This document shows positions 1 to 11,200 of a stretch of 64,000 nucleotides of DNA, one piece after another; position 1 is the stretch's first letter; every line of letters starts with the position of its first letter. The notes beneath the pieces are model-generated. The model saw only the letters and a program-made list of their open reading frames with translations, had not been told where the DNA came from and ran no database searches. The stretch is from contig JXTC01000102.1 of NCBI GenBank assembly GCA_002914845.1, positions 599,018 to 663,017 of the forward strand. Reading direction: 5' to 3'. The DNA comes from Trema orientale (lineage: Eukaryota; Streptophyta; Magnoliopsida; Rosales; Cannabaceae). The position numbers were made by a program, and so were the translations under genes.

Positions 1-63
1 CCTTGGCAAGTAGTTTTCCACTTTGAATATTTTTGTTGAACTTGTAGTTTCTCTTTGTAACAG

Positions 64-2332
64 ATACATTTCCGTCAATCCCATTTCCTATGTGAAGATG
101 AGGCCTGCCTTGCAAAAAAATTTGTTGTCTTTCAATCTGAAGCTGAAATGAAGGTGACATTTTTAAGATCACGAGAGTGATGTCAAATCTTTTGAGTTTT
201 CTGCAAATTAGTGTGTTCTAGTCCTTACTTTTTTTGTTTTGTTTTGTTTTTTTTTCAGAGACATAATACTGTTGAACATGGAGGTCGAATGTCTCGTTCT
301 AAGCGTAATGCTGCTCTCCAGGTGTGTACGCTGTTTCCAATGTATTTCATTTTTATTTGACACTTATTCTTGTGTATTCAAATGACTTGCAGCTGTTGGG
401 TTCTTCCGTGTTTTTCTGCATAGGTCGTTTGTAGATTATCTAGTATAAAGTCATATAGGTTTTGGTTTCTCATTTCCTTCGTTGAAACTGTAACAGATAC
501 CAACAAGCTTTAGGTATCGACGAAGTAATGAACAGGATCATCACAGAGGAAGAGGAAGGACATTTCGTCGTGAGGTTTCAGAAAATCAACTTTCTTTGGC
601 CATTGAGGCAAGTCTAGAGACAGCTATAGCAGAAAGTAGCACATTCCATGATCCTTCATTGTCATCCGTTGGGCAATTTGCTCCTGATATTGGAGATGCA
701 AGTGATGTAGATTCAATTGTTCAGCCATTTGAATCATTAGGTACTGCTGATTCCGAAATATCATCTAGATACCTTCAAGCGTTGGGGCATAACTCAAGAA
801 ATAAGCCATTGGAAGAATCTTCCTTTCCTCCCCTCTCTACAGGACCTGGCAGCAGTCAATTTACACCTAACTCAAGAAATAAGCCGTTGGAAGAATCTCC
901 CTTTCCTCCCCTCTCTACAGGACCTGGCAGCAGTCAATTTATACCTAAACAGGACTCGGATGGTTTGCCAAATAAAACTATGGCAGTGCATCTTCGGCGT
1001 CAAAGCAACCGCAAAGCAACTGTTCTTAATTCAGGCCAGGCTTGGCCGGCATCTAGCCGTGGACCTTCAGTACCGCCAAATAATTCGGCTGAAGCTTGGC
1101 CACCAGCTAGCCGTGGACCTTTAGTACCGCCAAATAATTCAGCCGAAGTTTGGCCGCCGGCTAGCCGTGGACCTTTAATACCGCCAAATAATTCAGCCGA
1201 AGCTTGGCCTGCAATGAATAATATGTCTGGACTCTCACTTGGTTCCAGCCAGAACAAGGCATCCGCTGGTAATGCTCCTGCTCCATCCACTTATGCAGCT
1301 TCTCCTCAGACTCGACCCACTACATTTCATGGACTACATACATCTGGTTCCACGAGGGACAAGGGAAACACTGGTAGGATCAGTCACTCTGCATCGGCAC
1401 CTAATCTGGTTGAGAATGGATTTACTGAGCCTTCCATTTCAGATTTTCCTCCAGTTTCTGTTGCGGCACAACCACGTAAGCTGCCTTCTAGTACCCAGGC
1501 TCCACAGAATTCAGACGACGTTCACAATGCAAATAAGTCTTTAGTGGAAAAGATTCGTGCTGCTCTTGAGTATGATGAAGACAAGTATACTGCATTCAAA
1601 GACATCTCTGGACAGTATCGTCAGGGTTTAATCGACTCAGTAATATATCTGAGTTTTGTGAGGGAATTCTGCCTGTTGCATCTTGTCCTTGATTTAGCTA
1701 GACTATGTCCTGATCCACAGAAACAGAGAGAGCTTATCGAGACATACAATGCTAGTGTTCGAAGCAATATTGATGAGGGGAATGATTGGGCCTATGGTGG
1801 AAGTGGCCACGTGAAAGACGGTAACGGTTCTAAGAAAGGTAAAGGAAAGAATTTAAACAATGAAGATATTACAAAAGATTCACTAGCAGATAACTTTATA
1901 AGCTCTGTACAGAAACTTCAATCAAGTTACAACAAGCCTTTGGAAGAAGATGCAGAGGTATTGTCGAAGGATGGGTATCGTAGTGCCAAAGGCAAATCAA
2001 AGTTGACGATTGATGACCAGCAGGTGGAATTATTGAACAACCATAGTCAAGGATTGATGAAGCCGGGGGGTTTGAAGAATTTGCCATCAACTGGTAGTGG
2101 AAAATCAGGGGATGGGGGAGGTGGGAGTAAGCAACGCAAGAAAACCTCTAAATTCCACCGAGTTCGGTTAGGTGATGGTTCGGCTGCTGCACTTTTGGAT
2201 TCCCATTATTCTGATTCACATTCGGATTCAGATCCAACCCAAGAGGCGTTGACTGGTGATGGTAACTCTGCTGGAGGGTTGCCTGTCCGGGGTGTTTGGC
2301 GAAATGGAGGAGGTCAAAAACTCTTTTCTTAG
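64..2332 (+). CDS. ZNF598/HEL2-like E3 ubiquitin ligase, C-terminal part
   Basis: Three exons are visible (64-153, 259-321, 497-2332), giving 662 residues. The 5' part lies outside the window, and bases 1-63 look like an intron ending in CAG. The first residues contain a C2H2-type zinc-finger stretch (FLCEDEACLAKKFVVF followed by KRHNTVEHGG), then a conserved block IPTSFRYRRSNEQ. Both are typical of plant homologues of ZNF598/Hel2. Those ligases carry an N-terminal RING, bind collided ribosomes and ubiquitinate small-subunit proteins; the RING would be upstream of this window. The rest is a long low-complexity Ser/Pro/Asn-rich region with two tandem repeats, a helical segment around bases 1530-1760, and a basic C-terminus. 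The true exon continues upstream of a TTG that could be mistaken for a start near 596. Family assignment is firm; function is inferred from the family. Confidence 0.85.
791..946 (+). repeat. coding tandem duplication, 78 bp x 2
   Basis: Two nearly identical 78-base units (791-868 and 869-946) lie in frame in the ZNF598-like exon. Each encodes a 26-residue unit beginning NSRNKPLEES and ending PGSSQF plus two residues. Only a few substitutions separate them, so the duplication is fairly recent. Confidence 0.9.
1040..1201 (+). repeat. coding tandem repeat, 54 bp x 3
   Basis: Three in-frame 54-base units encode an 18-residue motif of the form AWPxxSRGPxxPPNNSAE, followed by a partial fourth (AWP). 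Each unit has one Trp and several Pro, so it may be a repeated short linear motif. The period was measured from the repeated CCGTGGACCT at 1057, 1111 and 1165. Confidence 0.9.
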
Positions 2333-3146
2333 CACTTTTTATAATAGAAATATTCAATATGATGAGTTTTTGTTGTAGATCTTGTGAAGCTTTGGTAGTA
2401 AGAGTAAATGGTCAATCTTCACCTGGTGCAGGGAGTCAGTAGTATCTGGGTTGAGTTCGTTTAGTTTGACTGCTTGCTCGATGGCTTGGTGTGGCAATAG
2501 TAATTTTGAATTTTGATAGTAAAATCTCGCCTGAATAGGCTATCGATGCTCTATTTCTTGGCAGGTTTTCATCATTACAAGTGTTTATATGAATACTATT
2601 TTTCAAATGAGAAAATATTACAGTGCAAGGGTTTCGAGTTTACTCTCTCTTTGCGTAAAACTTTCGTTTATACCAAGTTAATCTTGCCTTATGCCCATTA
2701 CAGCAACTATTATTATTACTATTTTTTAATGCCGGAACTTGGCCACATAAACTCATTGCGGGTCTAATTAATCACCATTGAGTCTAGTTCTCCCTAAATG
2801 AATAACAAGGCAGGCGCTTTACACTCGACTATTTCCATTTTTCTTTTCTTGCTTCTAAATATATATGCCTAAAAACTGGATCATGGGAATCAGATATAGA
2901 AACGTTTCATGAACGAGTGTAATTAGAATTTTCATCGAGTACATTACACATGGATCTGGATTTAGGCATATGAATCCCAGGCTATCTAGATGAAGGAGCC
3001 TAATGTACTCTACATGCCAACAAAATAAACTATGCATTCGTTCAAGTGTTCACAATCACCAAAAACTTATTATATACAGAAAGGAGACACTGGGTCATCA
3101 TATTCTGCGTAAGGGTATAGGAATATACAAGTTCACAGCTAAAAAA
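2333..3146. other. convergent intergenic space, 3' UTRs
   Basis: This 0.8 kb lies between two converging genes. It should hold the 3' UTR of the ZNF598-like gene (left) and of ATG8 (right). It is AT-rich with several short open frames, none with homologue-like sequence or splice structure. I see no further gene. Confidence 0.7.
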
Positions 3147-4219
3147 TCAGACTATCACTAGTGTACTACCAAAAGTCTTCTCAGAGCTGTAACACATGTA
3201 CAAAAATCCATCCTCGTCCTTGAAAGATTCGTAGAGAGAGTCCATTAAACTAGCTGCATGTAGAAAACGTGACATGAACAATAATTATGCAAGTTACATT
3301 TTGACAACACAAGTCATAAGATATGAATCCCAGGAGTTATATGGGGACTTTTACCTGTCTGAGGTAAGGTGTTGTTGACAAATGCAAAGAGAGCTTTTCC
3401 AGGGCTGAGACGAAGCCTGCTGCTTAATATGTGTATAAATTGCCCAACAGACATGTCTCGGGGCACAAGATATCTGTTCTCAAATAAGTAAAGTAGATGT
3501 GTTTTTTGCTTCAACAGGATTGATTAATAGCTTGACTTGTAAAGCTAAATAAATAAATAGATTCTAAAATTCTACATACTTGGACGGACAGTTTATGAAA
3601 TTTAATCCGTAATTCTCTACAAGAAAATAGTATGTGTTTTTGCGTCAGAAAATAGATACCAAAGATAAAGAGTATAAACCGTAAACATATATAGCTACCA
3701 ACTAGTACTCGTGCATTTTAGCAAATTTTCAAAGTGAAAGTTGTGTTGTTCAAGCTCAAAGATCTAAACTACGCAACTTTAAAGAATTATGTAAAGCTGA
3801 GGAGCTTCAATTAAGTTCAACTTACTTTTTCTTGTCCATCTCAGGAAGGTCGCTTCCTGAATACCTTTCCACAATGACCTGCCAAGCCAAGCCAAACCAA
3901 AAGAGAATGACATGGTTATCAAAGACCCTAATAAGCAAGGACTCATCATGGGTCCGTTCCAAATATAAATCCACAGTACCCTTTTCTGAAACAAATATAG
4001 GAAGGGAGATCTGTGGACTTACGGGAACTCGATCAGGGTATTTGGCCAGTATATCCCGTGATTCCTCGACCCTTTGCTCTGCATGTACAGTAGGAGTAGA
4101 TTAAGATTTAAGAGAGTGAATCCCACATCCTTAATCATTATATAACTTATAACGATATTATTATGAGACAAAAACGGGATTTAAAACATACCCAATGTCA
4201 TTTCCTCCTTGAAAGACAT
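3147..4219 (-). CDS. ATG8: Autophagy-related protein 8, ATG8h/i clade
   Basis: Five exons on the minus strand (4219-4192, 4078-4023, 3878-3826, 3473-3355, 3253-3147) sum to 363 bases, encoding 120 residues. ATG8 is the ubiquitin-like protein conjugated to phosphatidylethanolamine on autophagosome membranes, where it docks cargo receptors. Diagnostic blocks are [30 protein letters not shown] and the C-terminal [21 protein letters not shown] and [11 protein letters not shown] resemble the ATG8h/ATG8i branch rather than ATG8a-g. The presumed lipidation glycine is Gly114. It is followed by six more residues (STLVIV), so processing by an ATG4 protease would be needed. Arabidopsis ATG8h and ATG8i, as I recall them, end at the glycine. 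The start is chosen at [16 protein letters not shown], the normal short N-terminus of this clade. Confidence 0.95.
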
Positions 4220-4382
4220 TTTCTCCCTTGAATCCTTGCGTTTGTCTTGATGCAATGCTTAGAATGCGCGATGGCGATGAAGACGAGGGTGAACGAACGA
4301 AACTACCTACCTAATCGCAATATATGTGGCTTAAACATAAATATTTTATTAAAAAATAATTTTGGCTAAAGATAGTATCAAA

Positions 4383-4387
4383 GCGGG

Positions 4388-4430
<43 letters not shown>

Positions 4431-4455
4431 GCGTGTTCGATCCACGCTCACCGCA
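4383..4455 (+). tRNA. tRNA-Phe (GAA anticodon)
   Basis: This is a 73-base intronless cloverleaf. Acceptor arms GCGGGGA and CTCACCGCA, a D-arm with box A (TAGCTCAGTTGG), an anticodon loop CTGAAGA with anticodon GAA, and a T-arm with box B (GTTCGATCC) are all readable. The CCA end is not encoded, as expected for a nuclear gene. A CAA motif lies just upstream (TATCAAAG), where plant tRNA transcription usually begins, and a short T-run (CCTTTTA) follows as a Pol III stop. It looks functional. It sits between the divergent starts of ATG8 and the WDR6-type gene. Confidence 0.97.
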
Positions 4456-5241
4456 TTTATTCACCTTTTACTTTTCAAACTACTTAAAAACGACAACGAT
4501 ATGAGAAACGACAATATTCCAAAACGACGACAACGACCTCAACCAACGGTCTTCACTAATGATACGACGACGATTACGTAAGAAAGACTTAACTATTAAC
4601 GACAACAGCATATATGAACAAATAAGGAAAATAACAACTCAGAAACGACAACACCTTGCAATACGACAATAACATGGGAAGGAGCAGTTGAAAACTGAAA
4701 ATTTTAATTTTCAAAAGCAATTTGTTTTTTTCCTTTATTACATTTTGGGGAGGACTACAGTAGGGCGCACCCCTACGTAGGGCCACTCTTTATATATCGT
4801 TTGATGGGAATCTGTGGGGAATAACGAGAATCTGTGGAGAATCTGTTTATACACAGATTCCCATCAAATGGTGTATAGACAGGGCCCTACGCAGGGACGC
4901 CGACGCGCCCCTTATATTTTAAATGTTTTTTATATTTATTTGTTTATGATATTTTAAGGTGTTGGGTCGGTGCATCTAGGAACTCGGCCCGTTTGTGATC
5001 TGAAGGCCCAAATTTTGGTAGATGTGTTGTGTGACAATTAGGATAGGACGCAGGCGGGCTGAAGCCCGTTTACATATATGGCCCAATTTTAAACTCCCGT
5101 TAGTTAGCGAGCGCTGCTGCCTGGTGGTGGTGGTGGTGGTGGTGGATTTGGATTCTGGAGAGTGAAAAGGAAGGAAGGGTTTGAAGTTTGAAGGAAGGGT
5201 TTTAGGTGGTTGCAGAGAGAGCAGAGGCAAAGAATAGCAGC
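4456..5241. other. upstream region of the WDR6-type gene
   Basis: This stretch of about 0.8 kb follows the tRNA. It holds a run rich in CGACAA words (4480-4670), the foldback MITE at 4745-4912, and the presumed promoter and leader of the next gene, including a (TGG)n microsatellite at 5122-5145. No clear TATA box was seen near the start codon. Confidence 0.6.
4745..4912. mobile_element. foldback MITE, family A copy 1
   Basis: A 168-base imperfect palindrome. The left arm CTACAGTAGGGCGCACCCC then TACGTAGGGCC pairs with the right arm GGGCCCTACGCAGGGACGCC. Inside, TGATGGGAATCTGT pairs with ACAGATTCCCATCA. The same sequence family recurs twice at 50.66-50.98 kb. There is no coding capacity. Exact ends are uncertain by about 5-10 bases. 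Confidence 0.75.
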
Positions 5242-5263
5242 ATGGCGGTGGAGCAAGGATCAC

Positions 5264-5296
<33 letters not shown>

Positions 5297-8200
5297 GGCG
5301 ATGGCGTCTGGAAACTGGGCAATACATGGGTGAAATCTCAGCACTCTCTCTTCTCAGCTTCCAGCATCGCCTATACTCTCTCCCTTACCTCCTCGCTGGT
5401 ACCGCTTTGATATTCATATTCATATTCATATCTCATACACATGGACATGGGTAGATAGATACCTCTACCTCTACCTCTGCCTCTCTCCATTGTTTTTTCT
5501 TTGATTTGTGTCTTTCTTTCTTTAACCAAACAAACAGGCTCCGGTTCCCAGCTTCTCGTCTATGATTTGGAAGTGGGAAAGATGATCAACTCCTTCTACA
5601 TATTCCAAGGCATTCGCGTCCATGGCATTTCTGCTTCTTCTTCTTCTTCTTCTTCAGACCTTCATTCCCACCACATTGCCGTCTTCGGTGAAAGGAGAGT
5701 CAAGCTTTTTAGCTTAGACCTCCTAGCTCAGAACAAGCAGCCCCACATAGGCCTAGGCCTNNNNNNNNNNNNNNNNNNNNNNNNNNNNNNNNNNNNNNNN
5801 NNNNNNNNNNNNNNNNNNNNNNNNNNNNNNNNNNNNNNNNNNNNNNNNNNNNNNNNNNNNNNNNNNNNNNNNNNNNNNNNNNNNNNNNNNNNNACATGCT
5901 TCTTAATGGTAGGTAGAACTAATGCGTAGGGTGTAAAGCTTTTTGTTTGTTTGTTTTTTTTTTTTTTTTTTTTGGGTTTTTTTCCCCCTCTCTCACATTT
6001 TTTAATATTGGACTCTAGAACGGAGCCTTCTATATTCAATGCGCTTATGGGGTGACAGTCTTGAGGCTCTCCGAATAGCATCTGGTACTATATATAATGA
6101 GGTGGTTAATCTCTTCCCAGAGTGAAAGTTCCTGCAAATTAATACTTGCTTTCAACGCTATTTTAAATTTCACCACTCGATTGAGTGCATTATGTTCGTT
6201 ATAGCCCCATATACGTTCTTTAAGGTTTTGGTTGTGGTTAAGTAAGCTTACATTCTTGTTGATCACAATGCCACAAACACAAATGTAAGTTATCATGGTG
6301 GAGAGTGGAGACCTACCGTTAGCTTTAATTTTGGTAATCATCATTGAGAGTGAATAAAAGATACCACCGTATGTTGATCACCTTTCCTCTTGCTAGTTTT
6401 ATAATGATTACTGTCGAAATGGCATATGACGTTGGTTGTCTAATTTCCCTTTGCTATTTTTAAAATTGGTTCCTGAACAGGTAATTGTTTGGAAAGTGGA
6501 TCGTCAGGATGATTCGATTTCTGGCTCTCTTCAGCAACGTTATCAGAAGTATAAAGCTATTCATAAGTGTAAACTAGTTGGCCATGAAGGTTCAATATTT
6601 CGTTTGACGTGGTCCTCCAATGGAGCCAAGCTGGTCTCTGTTTCTGATGATCGTAGGTGAATTGGTTGCTTTAAATTATTTATGATATTCATAGTTCCAC
6701 ATTTAAAACTGATTATATATTTTTTCTCTTTTCCTTTTTGTTTACTATAAAATCTTAATGGTTTCGTTGCACCTACAGTGCTCGTGTCTGGACAGTTTGT
6801 GATGGAATAGAAGACTGTAATAAATCATCAGAATCTGTTGGCCTTGTCCTTTTTGGTCACAGTGCTCGAGTTTGGGACTGCTGTATTTTTGATTCTGTGA
6901 GCTTAGTCTTTACAAAGCTCTTGAGCTCTTATGCCTTTTTCCACTCTTTTCTATGTACATTTCCTTGTCTTAGGATCAATGTAGAAGAAAAAAGAATATA
7001 TTTAACAATGCAATTAATTCTAGGACAAAAAACTAATATTTTTCCTCCTATTACTCTCAGTTGATTGTCACTGCCGGTGAAGATTGCACATGTCGCGTCT
7101 GGGGACTGGATGGTAAACAACTCCAGATGATCAAGGAACACCTGTGAGTATTTATACGGTTCCTCCTTGTGTTGATGATTTAGGATGACGTGACAAAATC
7201 AGTCAATTAAACAGTTGTCTTTGTAAATGATAATTCAGACTCTGGATACAGTAACAAAATGATCTTTGAAAGAAGATTATTATTATTGGTATGAGTTTGA
7301 TAATTGGAAGAAGATTACTTTTGTTAATAGTGTTAGTGTCCTAGGAGCTTTTGAAGGTGTTGTATACCGTGATTTTTGATTCTTTTCTTAATTTTGTGTT
7401 CTACAGAGGAAGGGGCATTTGGCGATGTTTGTATGATCCAAAATTTTCTATTCTCATTACTGCTGGGTTTGACTCTTCAATCAAAGTGCATCAGCTGCAT
7501 ACTACCCTTTATGGGAGTTTGGAGGGAAATTTTGAGGCAAAGGAGATTGAAAGAACAAATACATACACTATTCGTATACCTAGTTCTTCAGATCATATTG
7601 GGCTTACGGATAGGTAGTAATTCCTAATGTAAAAGCAACTTTTGGGTGTCTCTGGTTGTTCTTAACTTTAATATATATATATATATATATATCATAGCCA
7701 TAAATGTTTATTTCCAGAAAAAAATGATTAGTTCCTTTTCTGGAAAGAATATCTTGTTTTGTATTTGAATATATGGTCTAGTTTTTTATCTTGTGGATTA
7801 TTGTGCCACAATATGCTTAGATGAGTTACATGTTTAGTGTCTTTCTTTAAGGAGTTGAGTCAACTCTAAACCATGATCTGTCATGTAACTTGTAAATGTT
7901 CCCTTCTACTCCTCCTCCTTAAAGTTTGTTATTATAATTTGGTAATTCTTATATTAATTGTTCACTTGGGCTTCTTCTGTCTTGTTGCAGCAAAAGTGAA
8001 TATGTTCGTTGCTTGCGCTTTACAAATGAGGATTCCCTTTACGTTGCCACAAACCATGGTTACCTGTACCATGCTAAATTATCTGATAATGGTGACATAT
8101 ACTGGACTGAGATTGTCCGGGTCGGTGAAAAGGTGCCAATTGTTTGTATGGATTTACTGTCAAAACCATCTAAGCCTTGCACTGGGGATGAGGATTGGAT

Positions 8201-11200
8201 TGCTGTTGGAGATGGTAAAGGAAACATGACAATTGCGAGAGTTAGTGATGTTTGTTCTCCTAAAGTAGGCATAACCTTTACTTGGTCAGCTGGACAAGAA
8301 AGACAGCTCTTGGGAACCCACTGGTGTAAGCCACTAGGATACAAGTATGACCATTTATTCTTCTCTAATGATAACCCTTGTTCCAAGAATATAGAGTATA
8401 TGTGGAGACTATTAATCGTTGCTATGTTTATTATGTAGTTATGTCTTCACGGCTGATCCTAGAGGAACATTGAAGCTATGGAGGCTGTGTGATCCCTCAC
8501 AATCCTTTCCTTATAATTCTGCGGGTGGTTGCAACGTCACTTGTATAGCAGAATTCACGGCTTGTTTTGGAATACGAATCATGTGTTTGGATGCCTCAAT
8601 TGAGGATGAGGTATTTGATTTTCATCGTTAACTTTTCCTCTGAACGTTGATCGTTTTTGGGTGTGAACCCGTTGGTTGTAGGCTGTTTTTAGAATCCTAT
8701 TGTAATCAGATTTTTAGGAATTAATTTTATTTTGTTACCTAAAATAAAGGGATATCAATTTCATTCAATTGATTCCCTATCTTCTTTGTTTTATTTTCCC
8801 GATTTAGCTGCTGATTTCCGGCAGAGTAGTTTTCTACGTTTGGTTATTTAAGTCTGTAATATTGGTTGAAAATAATAAGACGAATTAGAGAGTTTTTTTC
8901 TCTTCCAACTTAAGCTTCAAATTATTTTGGATGTATTATCCGTTTTGTTTGTTGGCTCTAATTTCATATAAATAAGATTTTTACACGTAACTGGAGTAGT
9001 AGAGATGTGCATAGATCTAGGCTCTTTTCTTTTTTTTTTTTTTTTTTTTTGGGAAAGGGAAAAGTTCTACTGACACCTCATGGTTATGCGGATGATACAA
9101 TGTGATTTGATACAATGTGAGAGGAAAATCCTTTCTGTATACTTGTAGGAACAGATAAATAGACCACTACGATATAACACAATAACTGCTGCTGAGATTC
9201 AACTACAAATTGTTTTGTCACTGTAAGAGTGAAGTGCTCTTGTTCAATATAAGCTCATAAGCTCATATGTTGTGTTGTTAAGTGCAAAGCTGATTGTATT
9301 TCATTTATATATAGTTTTCTTCTACCTGTTTTCATTGATATTTGTAGGTGCTGGTATGTGGAGATAAACGTGGTAATCTTGTTCTATTTCCTTTATTAAA
9401 AAGAATGTTAGTGGGCACATCTGTTGCAGCTATGAAAATATCTGCATTAACTTACTTCAAAGGTGCTCATGGAATATCGAGTGTCACCACTGTTGCTGTT
9501 GCTAGACTAAATTCAAATCAGATTGAAATACAATCGGTATGATTAATTTGTATAAATTTTGTGTGGGTTAATTAAAGGATAACTAAATCCGTGCAGTGAA
9601 TTTATATGAACCTTTTTTGTCTATAATAAAATAATATTTGAAGATAGCAATATTGGCATAGACTTTGTGTAGCTAAACTTTTTGCTTGTGTGGGTATATT
9701 GTTTCTACGTCAGACCGGAGGAGATGGGTGCATATGCTTTTTGGAATATGACGAAGATAGACAGAATTTGGAATTTATTGGGATGAAACAAGTGAAGGAA
9801 TTAAGTTTGATCCAATCTGTTTGCACTGATAATTACTCTGTTAATGAGTCGTCCATTGCCCACTTTGCAGCTGGTTTTGCATCTATTGATTTTATGATAT
9901 GGAACTTGAAAACGGAAACAAAGGTATACTTTTTCTCTTATCGTGTTACTGCTTAATATAAACAAAATGAATTACTTTTATTGGTGCCTGAGGGTGGTCC
10001 ATATTGGAGCAGGTTTTGCAAATTCCATGTGGTGGATGGCGGCGTCCTCATTCTTATTATATTGGTGATATCCCAGAAATAAGGAACTGCTTTGCATATG
10101 TAAAGGTTTGTTTGTGTCTGCCTGTCTGGACTTGACAGTTTCAAAAGCTAGAATAATTATCTGTGGAAGTTGGACTTGGACCTGAAGTAGGTGAAGAACA
10201 ATTCGTAATAGCAATTTTATTGACATTTTTTAACCATTGAAATCAACTCTGATATCTTTGTGCACAACTAAAGACTTTCAGGAGTCAAGACATGTTTTCT
10301 GTTCTAGATTTGAGCAAAACCAACTTTTCTTGTGGTTCTTATTGAGTGTTTAAAATTGATAATTACGTTGATTTTATGCTATGCTATTAAACTATTTGCA
10401 GTACCATTTCATAAATCCTTTCTCATATCTTTTCGTATTTTCCATTCTTTTTTAATTTTAAAGATCCGACTTCTTATTTATTATGACCATCGTTCTGCTT
10501 CCTTCTTCATGATGAGACATAGTGTTGAAAGAGTCATGGACAATTGTTTTTCTTCTTTTAATGTGCAGTTGCTTGTCAATTTCTTAAAGTAGTTTTCTAC
10601 TAAATTTATCTGCACTATGTCATTTTGTTTCAGGATGAAGTCATTCATATTCATAGACTCTGGGAACCAGATGGTTTCAGGAAAATATATCCCCAGAACC
10701 TGCATATGCAATTCCATGGGAGGGAAATGCACTCCTTATGCTTTATCACAGAAGAATTGCATTCTGGAGCAAGTGGGAAGCACAATATCTTCTCTGGAAC
10801 TAGCTGGATTGCTACTGGGTGTGAAGATGGAACAGTGAGGTTGACTAGGTATGGCTTTAATCAGTTCCTAAAGCCTGCTTTAAATGAAGAAGCAGTTCTG
10901 CTTTTTAAGTATTTAACATGAAATAATGAGCTGATCGTATGTGTTTTACAGAGCAATCAATATTGGCCTAAAATTTGTAATTCCTAGTGCCACCAGTCTA
11001 TCCTTCTTTTGAAACCATTTTCTAATTTCTTGGCTATGAAACTGATAAAGTGTTGCTGTGGTTTGATGCGATCAGCTGATTGTTACAACTTACATGGTTG
11101 ACTTACATGGTTGACTTAGGTATGCTCCAGGTGTTGAAAATTGGTCTGAATCAAAATTGCTGGGGGAGCATGTTGGTGGATCAGCTGTGAGGTCAATATG

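Noticed and set aside
596-601. Start of the ZNF598-like frame near 596
   Set aside because: It is an internal TTG. The exon begins at 497 and continues a protein from upstream exons (conserved IPTSFRYRRSNEQ).
4480-4670. CGACAA-word cluster after the tRNA as a possible CRISPR-like or regular array
   Set aside because: The spacing is irregular, there are no conserved repeats or spacers, and the host is a plant nucleus.
5210-5410. Poly-His open frame at the WDR6 start
   Set aside because: Out of frame with the WDR6 exon. The His run is the TCA repeat read in another frame.
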